Assembly: GCA_019454045.1 (NCBI GenBank)
Contig: SKCR01023427.1
Location: 496,001 to 560,000 of the forward strand
Length of the DNA stretch: 64,000 nt
Origin: Zanthoxylum bungeanum
Taxonomy: Eukaryota > Streptophyta > Magnoliopsida > Sapindales > Rutaceae
Direction of reading: 5' to 3'
Part shown: piece by piece, positions 19,926-31,926 of the stretch
Layout: every line of letters begins with the position of its first letter
Position numbering within the stretch: the stretch's first letter is position 1
Program-made: the position numbers and the translations under genes
Notes under the pieces: model-generated
What the model was told of the DNA's origin: nothing
Databases searched by the model: none
Seen by the model: the letters and a program-made list of their open reading frames with translations, nothing else

Positions 19926-20100
19926 GACATTCTCCCCCACTTCATTTATCGTCGTCCTCGACGATGGCATAACTTGAGGGTTAGGATTGTAACATCCTCC
20001 CCCACTTCATTCATCGTCATCCTCGACGATGGCGTAACCTGAGGGTTAGGATTGTAACATCCTCCCCCACTTCATTCATCGTCATCCTCGACGATGGCAA
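19925..20100. repeat. 58-59 bp tandem repeat, three copies
   Basis: Units contain CTCCCCCACTTCATTCATCG and TCCTCGACGATGGC, joined by 'GAGGGTTAGGATTGTAACAT'. The second and third copies are nearly identical. Confidence 0.8.
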
Positions 20101-20922
20101 CACAAGTTGTATCTGTCACGAATCTCTTTCGATGCTTATGGATAAGGGCATACAAGGAAGACATTGAAACCACATTCATGTTTCAATGAATGGAATCACA
20201 TGTCTATGTTAGCCACATTATCCAACCTTATATTGAATTGAGCACAAAGTATCTAAACACTACAGCATCATATACGTTTTCGTACATAAGTCTTGGTTTT
20301 TGATATAATGGCTCAACTTCAACACTTGGCACAAGCTTACAATTTTTGTCGAAGTCTCCAACTTCTGTAACTTACCACAATATGGGTTTGATATTATCTT
20401 CGTACATGTTTGGAACCCTTTGATTCCCGTACATGTTAAGATTATCAACTCCACACACTGCTCACATCTTCTTGGAATCCCCATTGTGACATGTGGAGCC
20501 ACTCCACACACGTGATTGTGTATTAGATTTTGTGTCCAGTTTCAGTCACAACTCCATACAAACTCTCGTGCATGAGTTTAAGAGGAAGAAGATGAGGAAA
20601 GTGGAGGTAGCATCGGCCAAAATACAAAAACAAATAATTTTCAAAAGACTCACAACGAATCAATTAATCAAAACCAATTTCAAAACATAAAACAAACACT
20701 CAAATGACAAACAGTAAGTTGAAAAAGAAAGAAACAACAAAAGCAAAAGAGCGGGTACCTGGCACCTACTGCAGAGTGCAGAATAGAAATTATAGAATCA
20801 AGTCAGAGGAAAAAGATCAGATCTAGGGTTGGTATGGTTGCTGGCCGCCGAAGTGAGAATGAGAGAGATACTGAAAGTCTGAAATGTTTTAGATTTAGGG
20901 TTGGGGAAGTCTTTAGTCACGT

Positions 20923-22404
20923 CCCACAGTGAGAAACAAACGAAGTAATGAATGGGCAAGCTCGCACGCCTGGACAAAAGAAGCACGTGTGGACCACTTG
21001 TGACTGTTCGTTGTCCGACAAAACTTCAATAAATCCATTTTTGTTCTCCTCAACTCTCCCTTTCACGCTTTTCATGCATCACTTTAATTGACGAATCCAT
21101 GATCTTACGTAACGTTATTATTATTTACGTTTATTTTTTGGCAAATTATAACCGTAAAACGGGAGATAACGAAGAATGGTTTTCGAGTAGTTGACATTTG
21201 GATTTGAAGTAAAAGTATAATGGCTTAATGGTTTCCGAGTATTTCTATTTAACTTTTCTAAATTCGAATTTTTGAAGAGATAAAATAATAAAAATTAAAT
21301 TTAAATTTTATCCATATCTTATCTTACAAATTAAAATATCAGTATAACACAAATAATAATATTTAACTTTATTTATTTAATTTTCTAGATATTTAATATG
21401 TGCTATAAAAATGGATTAAATCTAAATTATCAGTAGATTATTTGAAATAAAAGAAATTCCTAATCATCGGTGTCCTAAATTACCATCCACTTACTAGCCC
21501 CTCTCTCGATGATGTGTCCTTGATAAGGGGTCCTCTTTCTTTGATAACATGTACTTTGGAACCTTCTAATGCAAGTCCCTCCACTTACTGACTTACTATG
21601 AACCATCACTTACTGTGTTTTGTGATAAAATTAAAAGCCATATAAGTGGAAATGTGGAATCGAATGGCAATATGGGTTGGCATCAATCATTCAACCGTAT
21701 GTATTTAATTTGGCACTATTCTTCTAAGCATAAAAATTTTAAATAAAAAAAAAAAACAAGAATCAAAATTCAAAATGATAGTTACCACTTACCTGAAAAG
21801 TTGATCAGAAAAATAAGCTAAAGAAGATCAGTGATGACTGTCGACTGATGAAGGGAGAGAGAAGAGAAGGATGCACAGGCAGCACAGCATACTGAGGTTA
21901 GGTTAATTTAGAATTCTTAATGGGCCAGTGAAATTTATATGGTGTTTTTTTTTTTTTTTAGAATTCTTAATGGGCTAAAAAAATTTGGTAGATATGGCTG
22001 TTTTTTTTTTTTTTAATTTAAAATTCTGGGCTTAAAAAAATTTGGTGGGCCAGTGGGGGGCAACTGGCCCCTCTTTCCCTCCGCCACTGCATTTAACATA
22101 AATGTGCACCTTCACTAACTGTCCAAATACAATAGTAAATTAAGCAAGCACTCCGACATTTTCCAACATTTTATTTATATATATTTTTTTATTAATTAAG
22201 TTCATCATCAACATCATTTTGAAGCGATATGGTATATTATAATTTATGTTTAATTTTATAAAACATAGATTTTTGTATGATAAAACGGAAAAAAAAAAAA
22301 AGGACAAATGATACATAATGACTAGCTAATAGCCAATTTTTTACTCGTAACATCCTATATTTCTTTAATAATATGTAAAAATATGATTACAATACAAAGC
22401 ACTT
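20923..22404. repeat. Segmental duplication, copy 1
   Basis: It matches 30827-31803 from CCCACAGTGAGAAACAAACG to ATTACAATACAAAGCACTT at high identity. Copy 1 has about 480 bp extra (about 21612-22088) that copy 2 lacks. Its right edge falls next to a splice acceptor and RCC1 exon. Confidence 0.88.
21612..22088. mobile_element. Insertion in duplication copy 1 with a hAT-like end
   Basis: The insert is absent from copy 2. Its right end, read on the minus strand, is CAGTGGCGGAGGGAAAGAGG followed by a GGGGCCAGTTGCCCCCC palindrome, in the style of plant hAT termini. No matching left inverted repeat and no clear target duplication were found, so it is truncated or only partly explained. Confidence 0.4.
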
Positions 22405-23215
22405 TCTCTACAGACTACCCAAAATCAGAAAATACCCATGGTCATTGAGGCTATAGCTGATGAGCGTGTAACCCATATTGCTTGTGGAGGATCAACTTCA
22501 GCAGCGGTAACTGGTGAGAGAAGCTATGATGTCCCTCTTAGAAGATGCACAGCAAACTAGTAGATAATAGAATGTGTTAGCCAGAAGACTAGTAACTGCT
22601 TTTGCGATACTCCAGTTAAAATTTTCTCTTGGCACCTTCTCCACATAGCTGTTGACATCCATAGTTTTATGTTTTTGACCTCTAGATTTTCATTCTAGGA
22701 CCTTTTAAGCGGTTCCTAGATAATGGGTATCTATCCATGCATGTTGCTAGAGGGCAATCAGCATCCTATCAACTGTAATATGGTACTAGGTATTATCGTA
22801 GGTGTAATGAAAATGAAATTGCAAGTTCATAAGTAATATGAAAGAAAATTTGAGTACACTTTTTATTTAGAATCAAACTAAACAAATCGTAGTTTGTGAT
22901 TATTTAAGACACTAATGTTCACTGATGTAATGTTGTATTCATAAAGGGAAGTTGTATATGTGGGGAAATGCCAAAGATTCTCAATTGGGAGTTCCTGGGT
23001 TGCCAGAAGTGCAACCATGTCCTGTTGAAGTCAATTTTCTAATGGAGGATGATGGATTGGGTCCTCACAATGTGCTATCCGTTGCAGTCGGCGCATCTCA
23101 TGCCATGTGTTTAGTTCAAGGTCATAGTTTTAAAGATGTTCTTGAACTTAGGAGGTACTCAACATACTTTGGTTATCAAGCAGCAAGGTATTGTTACACA
23201 GAGCTCAAACAGTGA
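22405..23215 (+). pseudogene. RCC1-repeat protein, last exons only (partial gene)
   Basis: Exon A (about 22411-22513) follows a CTCTACAG acceptor and reads IPMVIEAIADERVTHIACGG to AAVT; the intron 22514-22946 has GT...AG ends in phase 1; exon B starts at 22947 and reads GKLYMWGNAKDSQLGVPG then ...GPHNVLSVAVGASHAMCLVQ. These are the blades of an RCC1 beta-propeller, which often mediate guanine-nucleotide exchange or protein binding. After CLVQ the frame runs through non-conserved residues to a TGA at 23215, or a donor CAAG-GTCATAG may be used. No upstream exons are present: the duplication border lies at 22404. It is therefore probably a gene fragment. Confidence 0.75.
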
Positions 23216-23422
23216 TTTTTACAATGAATAAATAGATTTCTGAGGATTTTTGTTTACAAGAATGAAGTTGGAAAAGCTATTAGGAGGTAGATTTTGATCC
23301 TAATAGTGCTAGAGGAGTTGGCATTCTGCAATGTGCTCGGCCTCTTTCTTTTTGCTCGCTGGGTAGTCTATGATGTCGGCTCCTCTTAGCAGCCAACCGC
23401 ATACCTCAAAAACTGCTTTTGA

Positions 23423-24525
23423 TGTAGATAACAATTATTACATTATTACACGTAATTGGGAATCCGAATATGAAAAATTACAATTATATTATTATCTCAA
23501 ACAGACCCTAACGGCGGACCCTGAGAGTAGACCCTGACGGTAGAGGCTGAGAGCGGAGGCTGAGGGCAGGCAGACCCTGAGAGCGGAGGCAGAGGCTGAG
23601 GGCAGAAGCTGACAGCAGAGGCTTATGGCAGAGGCTGATGGCAGAGGCTGACAGCAGAGGCTGATGGCAGAGGGCTGAGGCTGACAGCAGAGGCTGATGA
23701 CAGAGGCTGATGGCAGAGGCAGAGGCTGACAGCAGAGGCTGATGGCAGAGGCTGACAGCAGAGGCTGATGCAGAGGCAGGAGGCTGACAGCAGAGGCTGA
23801 TGGCAGAGGCTGAACGGAGAAGAGGCTGATGGCAGAGGCTGCAGCAGAGGTAGAGGCTGTAAGTTAGACCCTGAAATTGATGATCCTTCTTCACTTTCCC
23901 GAGGTTGTTGATTACAACAATATCCTTAAAACAAATTCGTCTCCTACCGTAGGTGCAGTAGAACTTGGGACGTTTGTTTCCCAGGATACAACGGAAAACC
24001 CGAACGAGTATCGTATGGGCACCACCAAATCCCGTTCCCAACGAACCACAAAAGTGCTTGAACCCTTCCAAAAAAACAAGAAAATAAAATGCTCTGAAAA
24101 TTTCTTGTTTGTTAATTTTGTTCTTTTTTTTTAAAAAAAAAAACTAAGCATTGAGTCTCTTATAAACCAAAATAAAAACGTCTCAATTAAAGGAAATTAA
24201 CTAGCCAATTAAATCTCATAAATGGGAGATGTTACACATTATGTAACCACCAAGCTAATTAAATTAGCTATTATGGAAATTAAACTTTTGTAACCACCAA
24301 GCTAATTAAATTAGCTGTTATGGAAATTCAAAATTTTCCAACACCAAAGGGTGAACTTTGAGCAACAATTTCTCATTCACCCAAGCACCATTTTAAGCAT
24401 ATGAATATACCATTTCGAGTACTCACGGAGGAGTATCCGAATCATTCAATAAGAACCACTAACACGAAGTGGATCATGCTTAAAATTGAGCCTCAAAATG
24501 CTTACTCATAAGCATTTTTCCAACA
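23423..24525 (-). repeat. 3' LTR of copia element 1
   Basis: This is about 1.1 kb, matching 29257-30417 with small indels. It contains the 13/26-bp minisatellite at about 23545-23860. Confidence 0.9.
23545..23860. repeat. 13/26-bp minisatellite in the 3' LTR
   Basis: Alternating 13-bp units AGAGGCTGACAGC and AGAGGCTGATGGC repeat with small indels; the same array sits in the other LTR. Confidence 0.9.
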
Positions 24526-24534
24526 ATCCCCCAC
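24526..24534 (-). other. Polypurine tract of copia element 1
   Basis: GTGGGGGAT on the minus strand directly precedes the LTR start TGTTGG. The identical nonamer is used by copia element 2 at 45298-45306. Confidence 0.85.
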
Positions 24535-25149
24535 ATGAATGAAATTGGCGAAAACGTCAAATAAAAATATTTTATAATACATTTTATTTTGACCTAGAAG
24601 AGTTCAACGGTTCAACACCTGCATAGGATAGGTAGGCCTCAGCCTTTGAACCTTCCCTTGTGAAAATATATCTCATTACTGGCTGACAGTGGACGCGATG
24701 TCATTGAACTGTACTGCCATTCATGTAATGGAGAATATATATCACACAGATATTTTACCTACACATCTGAGTTCTCATTATTATGTTCATTTTGGCCATG
24801 AACATCTACCTGGTTCTGCAAGAGTTTTCTAAGAATTGTGCCCCGTACAATTCCCTTTGAAGCGGCCCCACTACTTCTCTCACATAGGTGATTTCTTATT
24901 TAAGAGTATCTCGTAATACTCTGCTCGGATTCCCGACGCATAAGAATCATTAAAAGCTTTTGCTTAACCTCTATCCATACGAGCATCACTGTTTCATTTC
25001 ATCATAGGAATGGACTATATGGTAACCCCCACAGTGATCCAATTATGTCTTTTACGAGTAGGTTGTCCCATTGAACCTAGTCTTGGGATCTCCAGTCAAC
25101 AAGGTTGGGTTTTCCTTCGTAATAAACATTTATCTAATGGGCTTCAGTC

Positions 25150-25280
25150 CCATTCCCCTCGATGATTTCACAACTAACTCTCTATTTAACCCTTTGGTTA
25201 GCGGATCCGCAATGTTATCCTTTGACTTTACATAGTCAATCGAAATAACTCCAGTAGAGAGTAATTGTCTAACGGTATTG

Positions 25281-25320
<40 letters not shown>

Positions 25321-26283
25321 GTTATGTGCATTTCCAATTGCAGATTGACTATCGCAATGAATGCAAATTGCTGGCACTGGCTTAGGCCAACTTGGAATAT
25401 CCTCTAGAAAATTTCAAAGTCATTCTGCTTCTTCAGCACACTTGTCTAATGCAATGAATTCTGATTCCATTGTAGATCTGGCTATCACAGTCTGTTTGGA
25501 GGATTTTCATGATATAGCTGCACCTGCTAGTGTAAACACATAACCACTAGTAGACTTTGAGTCTTTCATGTCAGATATCCAATTAGCATCACTGTATCCT
25601 TCGACTACAGCTGGATATCTATGATAGTGCAACCCATAATTACGAGTAAAACGTAAGTACCTAAGTACTCTCACTATTGCTTTCCAGTGATCAACCCCTG
25701 GATTACTCGTATATCTGCTGAGCTTGTTTACTGTACAGGCTATATCAGGCCTTGTACAACTCGATAGATACATCAAACTCCCGATCACTCTAGAGTATTC
25801 TACTTGAGATATACCATCTCCCCTATTCTTTGATAGGTGTAAACTCACATCTAAGGGAGTTCTAGCCACAGCTGAATCATCATTGTTGAATTTACCAAGA
25901 ATTTTGTCCACATAGTGCGACTGATCAAGAATAAGTCCATCTGGACTTCTCGAGATCTTTATTCCCAGAATGACATCTGCAAGACCCATGTCTTTCATGT
26001 CAAACTTGGATTTCAGCATATTCTTGGTAGATTTCACCATTTTGACATTACTCCCGACAATCAGTATGTCATCAACGTAGAGACATAAAAATGACATAGC
26101 CAACTTCTGTCTCTCTGACATAAATGCATTTATCACATTCATTGATTTTGAAACCATTTGCCAACATGGTGTCATCAAACTTTTTATGCCACTGTTTCGG
26201 GGCTTGTTTCAATCCATACAAGGATTTAACTAACTTACAGACTTTCTTTTCTTGTCCTGGAGCTATAAACCTTCAGGTTGTTC

Positions 26284-26316
<33 letters not shown>

Positions 26317-28160
26317 AAAGGCTGTTTTCACATCCATCTGATGTACCTCAAGATTGCGCAACGCTGCAATCGCTAGTATCATCCTTATGGAATTTATTCT
26401 CGTTACAGGAGAATAAATATCAAAGTAATCAAGACCTTCACGTTGTCTATAACCTTTAATTACAAGTCTTGCTTTGTACTTGTCAATTGATCCATCTGCC
26501 TTTATTTTCCTTTTGAAAATCCACTTGGACCCTAAAGGTTTACATCATGGAGGAAGATTCACTAACTCCCAGGTGTGATTTTGTAAGATGGATTCAATTC
26601 ACTATTGATGGCATCTTTCCACAAGGCACCATCAGCTGACCTTACAGCTTCGTTATAGCTTTGAGGATCATTCTCTAGCAAAAATGTCAGAAAATCTGGA
26701 CCAAATGATTTTTCCGTTCTAGCTCTTTTGCTACGTCTTAGTTCAGGTTCAACAACTTGTTGATCCTCTGGAACATTAATTTGTTCTCGGTCCTGACTAT
26801 CTTCAATGATAGTCTCATGTGCCCGTTTGTGCACATCTGAATTCGAATTAGTTTTACAAGGAAAACGTATTCGAAAAATGATGCATTCCTCGATTCCATT
26901 ATCGTATTCTTGTGAATATCTGGTACATTAGACTCATGCACAAGAAATCGATAAGCATTACTATTATGAGCATATCCTATGAAAATGCAATCAACAGTTT
27001 TTGGTCCTATCTTCACCTTTTTAGGTGGAGGAATGATTACCTTGGCAAGACACCCCCACACTCGAAGGAATTTATAGGAAGGTACTCTTCCTTTCCACAT
27101 TTCATAAGGAGTTTTCCCCTGCTTCTTTCCGTGGTACCTTATTTAAAAGGTAATTAGCTGATAAGACAGCTTCTCCCCACATAGTCTGAGGTAAGCCAGA
27201 GCTGATTAACATAGCGTTCATCATCTCTTTCAAGGTACGATTCTTACGTTCCGCAATCCCATTGGATTGAGGCGAATAAGTTGAGTTTGATGGTTTGATG
27301 TATGATTCCATTTTGTTCACAAAGTGATTCAAAAGGGAAACATACTCACCACCACGATCACTTCTTAACTCCTTAATTCTTTTATTCAGTTGGTTCTCAA
27401 CTTCATTCTTATAGAGAACAAATTTCTCTATAGCTTCGTCCTTGCTTTTCATTAAATACACATAGCAAAATCTTGTGCAATCATCAATAAAGGTAATAAA
27501 TATTTATTACCGCCTCTCGATTGTATTGAATAAAATCACATACATCGGTATGAATTAGATCAAGTGGTTCAGAGTTTCTTTCAATACTATGAAAAGATGA
27601 TCTTGTTAGTTTTGCCTCAACACAAGTATCACACTTATGTTTGTTATCAATTTTAAAATTGGGAATATGATTCATGTTAATTAACTTTCGCAATGAATTA
27701 AAATTAACATGTCCTAATCTACCATGCCAAGATTAGAATACTCAACAATATAAGCAGAAGAACTAGCTTTATTGATATTTTTGGGTTTAACAACCATTAC
27801 ATTGAGCTTAAAAAGCCCATCAGTTACATACCCTTTTCCACATACATCCCATTTTTAGTCAAAACTACTTTATCAGACTCGAACACCATCCGGAATCCAT
27901 GCTTGTTCAGAAGCGATCCAGACACAAGATTCTTCCGTATTTCAGGTACATATAGAACATTGTTCAGAGTCAACTCTTTCCCAGAGGTCATCTTCAGAAT
28001 CACCTTTCCTTGACCTTCTATCTCAGATGTTGCTGAATTTCCCTATATCTTTTCCCCATTTTCAGCAGACTCAAATGAAGAAAACATGCTCTTGTCTGAG
28101 CATACATGTCGAGTGGCACCAGTATCAATCCACCACTCTTTTGGGTTAGAACCCACCAGA
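25150..28160 (-). pseudogene. Copia element 1 pol: protease, integrase, RT, RNase H, broken
   Basis: Protease is at about 28125-28100 ([12 protein letters not shown], with the DTGA catalytic motif intact). Gag-pre-integrase/zinc remnant is near 27640 ([14 protein letters not shown]). The integrase core has SDRGGEYVS and SPQSNGIAERKNRTLKE (27360-27230). RT has [12 protein letters not shown] near 26080, and the RNase H-side [14 protein letters not shown] near 25570. Several frameshifts and stops separate these parts, including a TGA replacing Trp in AEEAEWL near 25415. It is not functional. Confidence 0.9.
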
Positions 28161-29227
28161 TTCACCTCAGAAACCACAGCAGAAAGGTTAATGTCTGAAA
28201 CATCTTGAGTCATGTTTTCTAGCACATTAGCTTCTTGTTTCTTTTTCGGCAGTCTGCATTCAGATGACTTGTGACCCATTTTGTCACAGTTGAAGCATTT
28301 TCCTTGAAATTTTGATTTCTTGGAAACTCCTCCTTTAGGACCCATCTTTGACCCTTTGTTCTTGAGGTTCTTGTTCTTATGGCCATGTTCGACAACATTT
28401 GCTTTGGCCTCATGAGTCATACCTCTCTTTTCAGAAACTCGGTTATCTTCCTCAATTCTTAGCTTAAGAACCAAGTCTTCAATGCTCATTTCTTTTCGCT
28501 TATGCTTTAAATAATTCTTGAAATCTTTCCAACCAGGTGGTAGTTTCTCAATTATCGAGGCTACTTGGAAGGTTTCACTTAAACTCATCCCCTCAGCATG
28601 AATTTCTGCTAGAATAATCTGCAGTTCTTGTACTTGGCTTATCACAATTTTGGAATCAATCATTTTAAACTCTAGGAAACGCCTACGACAAATTTCTTAG
28701 TACCGGCATCCTCAGTTTTATATTTTCGATCTAAAGATTCCCAAAGCCCTTTAGCTGTTTTCATTCCAGCGTACACTGTACAAGGAATCACTTAGCCCAT
28801 TCAGCACATAATTCCGACATAGGAATTCAGAATGTTTCCAAGCTTCAATGGCACTGATGACTTGGATATCAATCTCACCCTCTTTGGGTACAGGAGCATC
28901 TTCCTTTAGAAACCTCGCAAGGTTCAACGTGGTCAGGTAGAAGAACATTTTCTGTTGCCACCTTTTGAAATTCTGACCACTGAATTTTTCAGGTTTTTCC
29001 GCAGCAGGATTGACATGGCTCACATGTCCAACAGGATGTCTAGCCATTGAGGCAGAAATACCTTGGCCAGCCACAACGGCTGCCATATTAAGCCCAGAGG
29101 CTGATGCAAGTTGGCCAGCCGAAGGGGCTGCCACTGCACTTTGGTCAGCCACGGGGGCTGCCACAACATTCTGGCCAGCCGAAGAGGCTGCCATATTCGG
29201 ATCTACTGTGTTTGGACTGATTTCCAT
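28043..29227 (-). pseudogene. Copia element 1 gag with zinc knuckle, frameshifted
   Basis: The start is the ATG at 29227; the extension to 29233 would need GTG. After an Ala-rich N-terminus come EKFSGQNFKRWQQKMFFYLT and later [16 protein letters not shown], typical UBN2-type copia gag, then the zinc knuckle [15 protein letters not shown] (C-x2-C-x4-H-x4-C) near 28290. Short deletions near 28777 and 28680 break the frame. Confidence 0.88.
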
Positions 29228-29256
29228 ATCCACAGAGTCTCGATTTGTTTTAAGAC

Positions 29257-30417
29257 TGTAGATAACAATTATTACAATTATTACACGGTAATTGGGAATC
29301 CGAATATGACAAAATTACAATTATAATTATTATCCTCAAACAGACCCTAACGGCGGACCCTGAGAGTAGACCCTGACGGTAGAGGCTGGGAGAGCGGAGG
29401 CTGAGGGCAGAGGCAGACCCTGAGAGCGGAGGCAGAGGCTGAAGGGCAGAAGCTGACAGCAGAGGCTGATGGCAGAGGCTGACAGCAGAGGCTGATGGCA
29501 GAGGCTGAGGCTGACAGCAGAGGCTGATGGCAGAGGCTGATGGCAGAGGCAGAGGCTGACAGCAGAGGCTGATGGCAAAGGCTGACAGCAGAGGCTGATG
29601 GCAGAGGCAGAGGCTGACAGCAGAGGCTGATGGCAGAGGCTGAAGGCAGAGGCTGATGGCAGAGGCTGACAGCAGAGGTAGAGGCTAATCAGTAGAGGTA
29701 GAGGCTGTAAGTTAGACCCTGAAATTGATGATCCTTCTTCACTTTCCCGAGGCTTGTTGATTACAACAATATCCTTAAAACAATTCGTCCCCTACCGTAG
29801 GTGCAGTAGAACTTGGGACGTTTGTTTCCCAGGATACAACGGAAAACCCGAACGAGTATGGGCACCACCAAATCCCGTTCCCAACGAACCACAAAAGTGC
29901 TTGAACCCTTCCAAAACAAAGAAAATAAAATGCTCTGAAAATTTCTTGTTTGTTAATTTTGTTCCTTTTTTTTTTAAAAAAAAAACTAAGCATTGAGTCT
30001 CTTTATAAAACCAAAATAAAAACGTCTCAATTAAAGGAAATTAACTAGCCAATTAAATCTCATAAATGGGAGATGTTACACATTGTTGTAACCACCAAGC
30101 TAATTAAATTAGCTATTATGGAAATTAAACTTTTGTACCACCAAGCTAATTAAATTAGCTATTATGGAAATTAAACTTTTGTAACCACCAAGCTAATTAA
30201 ATTAGCTGTTATGGAAATTCAAAATTTTCCAACACCAAATGGTGAACTTTGAGCAATAATTTCTCATTCACCCAAGCACCATTTTAAGCATATGAATATA
30301 CCATTTCGAAGTACTCACGGAGGAGTATCCGAATCATTCAATAAGAACCACTAACACGAAGTGGATCATGCTTAAAATTGAACCTCAAAATGCTTACTCA
30401 TAAGCATTTTTCCAACA
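29257..30417 (-). repeat. 5' LTR of copia element 1
   Basis: It spans 1161 bp. It contains a TATA box candidate (minus strand TTTTATAAAGAG, near 30001-30008) and the AGAGGCTGAYRGC minisatellite at about 29445-29700, so the array would lie in the transcribed R/U5 part. Confidence 0.9.
29445..29700. repeat. 13/26-bp minisatellite in the 5' LTR
   Basis: Same alternating AGAGGCTGACAGC / AGAGGCTGATGGC units as at 23545-23860, with different unit numbers and phasing, so the arrays have changed since insertion. Confidence 0.9.
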
Positions 30418-30826
30418 TTTGCATGGATTAGATTGGATTACCCTTCAATAAATGAAATCATTTGGTTCTGTAAGAGAATTTTGGTTATTGTAGTCTCATG
30501 TAATCCTATTCCCAGTTACCTGTAACAGCTTCTGGTAGCAACATTTCTCTCTGTTCAAATTTGATGGAGAAAGAAAATGACCCTTTTCTCACCCTTGCTG
30601 CAAATGACATTTTTCAGACTTTACTGCTATTTAGGTAAGAACTATCCATTGTAGGTGTCAGTTTGTGAAATTTGAATTTGACATTATACAGTGTAGTTTA
30701 AGGTCAAATTTAAAATTTAAAGTCAAAAAAATAAAAATTTGTAAGCCTGATAATTTTTTTGTTGTCCATTCTTTTTTGCATCACATGGGTGATTCACAAA
30801 TGGGTGAAGACTGAAGAGCCCCTTGA
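30418..30826. other. Intergenic flank between copia element 1 and the second duplication copy
   Basis: No ORF or recognisable motif. It is the sequence that joined the 23422 side before the copia insertion and may be RCC1-gene 3' flank. Confidence 0.4.
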
Positions 30827-31803
30827 CCCACAGTGAGAAACAAACGAAGCAATGAATGGGCAAGCTCGCACGCCTGGACAAAAGAAGCACGTGTGGACCA
30901 CTTGTGACTGTTCGGTGTCTGACAAAACTTCAATAAATCCATTTTTGTTTTCTCCTCAACTCTCCCTTTCACACTTTTCATGCATCACTTTAATTGACGA
31001 ATCCATGATCTTACGTAACGTTATTATTATTTACGTTTATTTTTCCGCAAATTATAACTGTATAACAGGAGCTAACGAAGAATGGTTTTCAAGTAGTTGA
31101 CATTTGGATTTGAGGTAAAAGTATAATGTCCTAATGGTTTCCGAGAATTTCTATTTAACTTACTTCTGAATTCGAATATTTGAAGAGATAAAATAATAAA
31201 TTTAAATTTAAATTTTATCCATCTTTTATCATAAAAATAAAATATCAGTATAACACAAATAATAATATAAAATATTATTTATTTAATTTTCTAGATATTT
31301 AATATGTGCTATAAAAACAGATTAAATCTAAATTATTAGTAGATTATTTGAAATAAAAGCAATTCCTAACCATCGGTTTCCAAAATTACCATCCACTTAC
31401 TATCCCCTCTCTCGATGACGTGTCCTTGATAAGGTGTCCTCTTTGATAACATGTACTTTGGAACCTTCTAAAGCAAGTCCCTCCACTTACTGTGAACCAT
31501 CACATTTAACATAAATGTGACCTTCACTAACTGTCCAAATACAATAGTAAATTAAGCAAGCACTCCGACATTTTCCAACATTTTATTATGATATATTTTT
31601 TAGTTCATCATCAAAATCATTTTGAAGCGACATGATATATTATAATTTATGTTTTAACTTAATAAAACATAAATTTTTGTATGATAAAACGAAAAAAAAG
31701 GGACAAATAATACATAATGACTAGCTAATAGCCAAATTTTTACTTGTAACATCCTATATTTCTTTAATAATATGTAAAAATATGATTACAATACAAAGCA
31801 CTT
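30827..31803. repeat. Segmental duplication, copy 2
   Basis: It matches 20923-22404 except for the roughly 480-bp insertion found only in copy 1. It ends just before the LRR gene's 3' region. Confidence 0.88.
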
Positions 31804-31926
31804 CAACATTAAACAAAATGCACATCTTTTTGGAGGAAAAAAGAAAAGAAGGAAAACAAAACAAAACACACATGATTATTCAAGTAATATTTGTCACTAT
31901 GATACTATATAACAAATCTATACGAA

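Larger units (their letters stand above)
19040..20920. repeat. Repeat-rich region without genes
   Basis: It contains three diverged tandem units of about 175 bp (19400-19925) and three near-identical 58-59 bp units (19925-20100), followed by unrecognised sequence. The CCTCCCCCACTTCATTCATC wording recalls non-coding parts of plant LTR retrotransposons, but no ends were found. A possible promoter or first exon reads on the minus strand around 20760-20900 but has no supported gene. Confidence 0.5.
23423..30417 (-). mobile_element. Ty1/copia retrotransposon 1 (decayed)
   Basis: LTRs at 23423-24525 and 29257-30417 share ends (TGTAGATAACAATTATTAC...TTTTTCCAACA on the plus strand). Flanks TTTGA and TTTGC give a 5-bp target duplication with one mismatch. 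The order of domains on the minus strand is gag, protease, integrase, RT, RNase H, which defines Ty1/copia. The polypurine tract GTGGGGGAT abuts the 3' LTR. It separates the RCC1 fragment from the second copy of the segmental duplication. Confidence 0.92.

Noticed and set aside
19925..20100. CRISPR-like direct repeats
   Set aside because: Only three long adjacent units with no spacers, in a plant genome.
20798..20986. Minus-strand ORF next to a promoter-like stretch
   Set aside because: No similarity to any family, and it crosses the segmental duplication border.
23508..24071. Minus-strand ORF with repeated Ala-Ser-Leu-Cys-His motifs
   Set aside because: It is translation of the LTR minisatellite; unit changes shift the frame between the two LTRs.
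29336..29578. Minus-strand ORF with the same repeated motif
   Set aside because: Same minisatellite in the other LTR.
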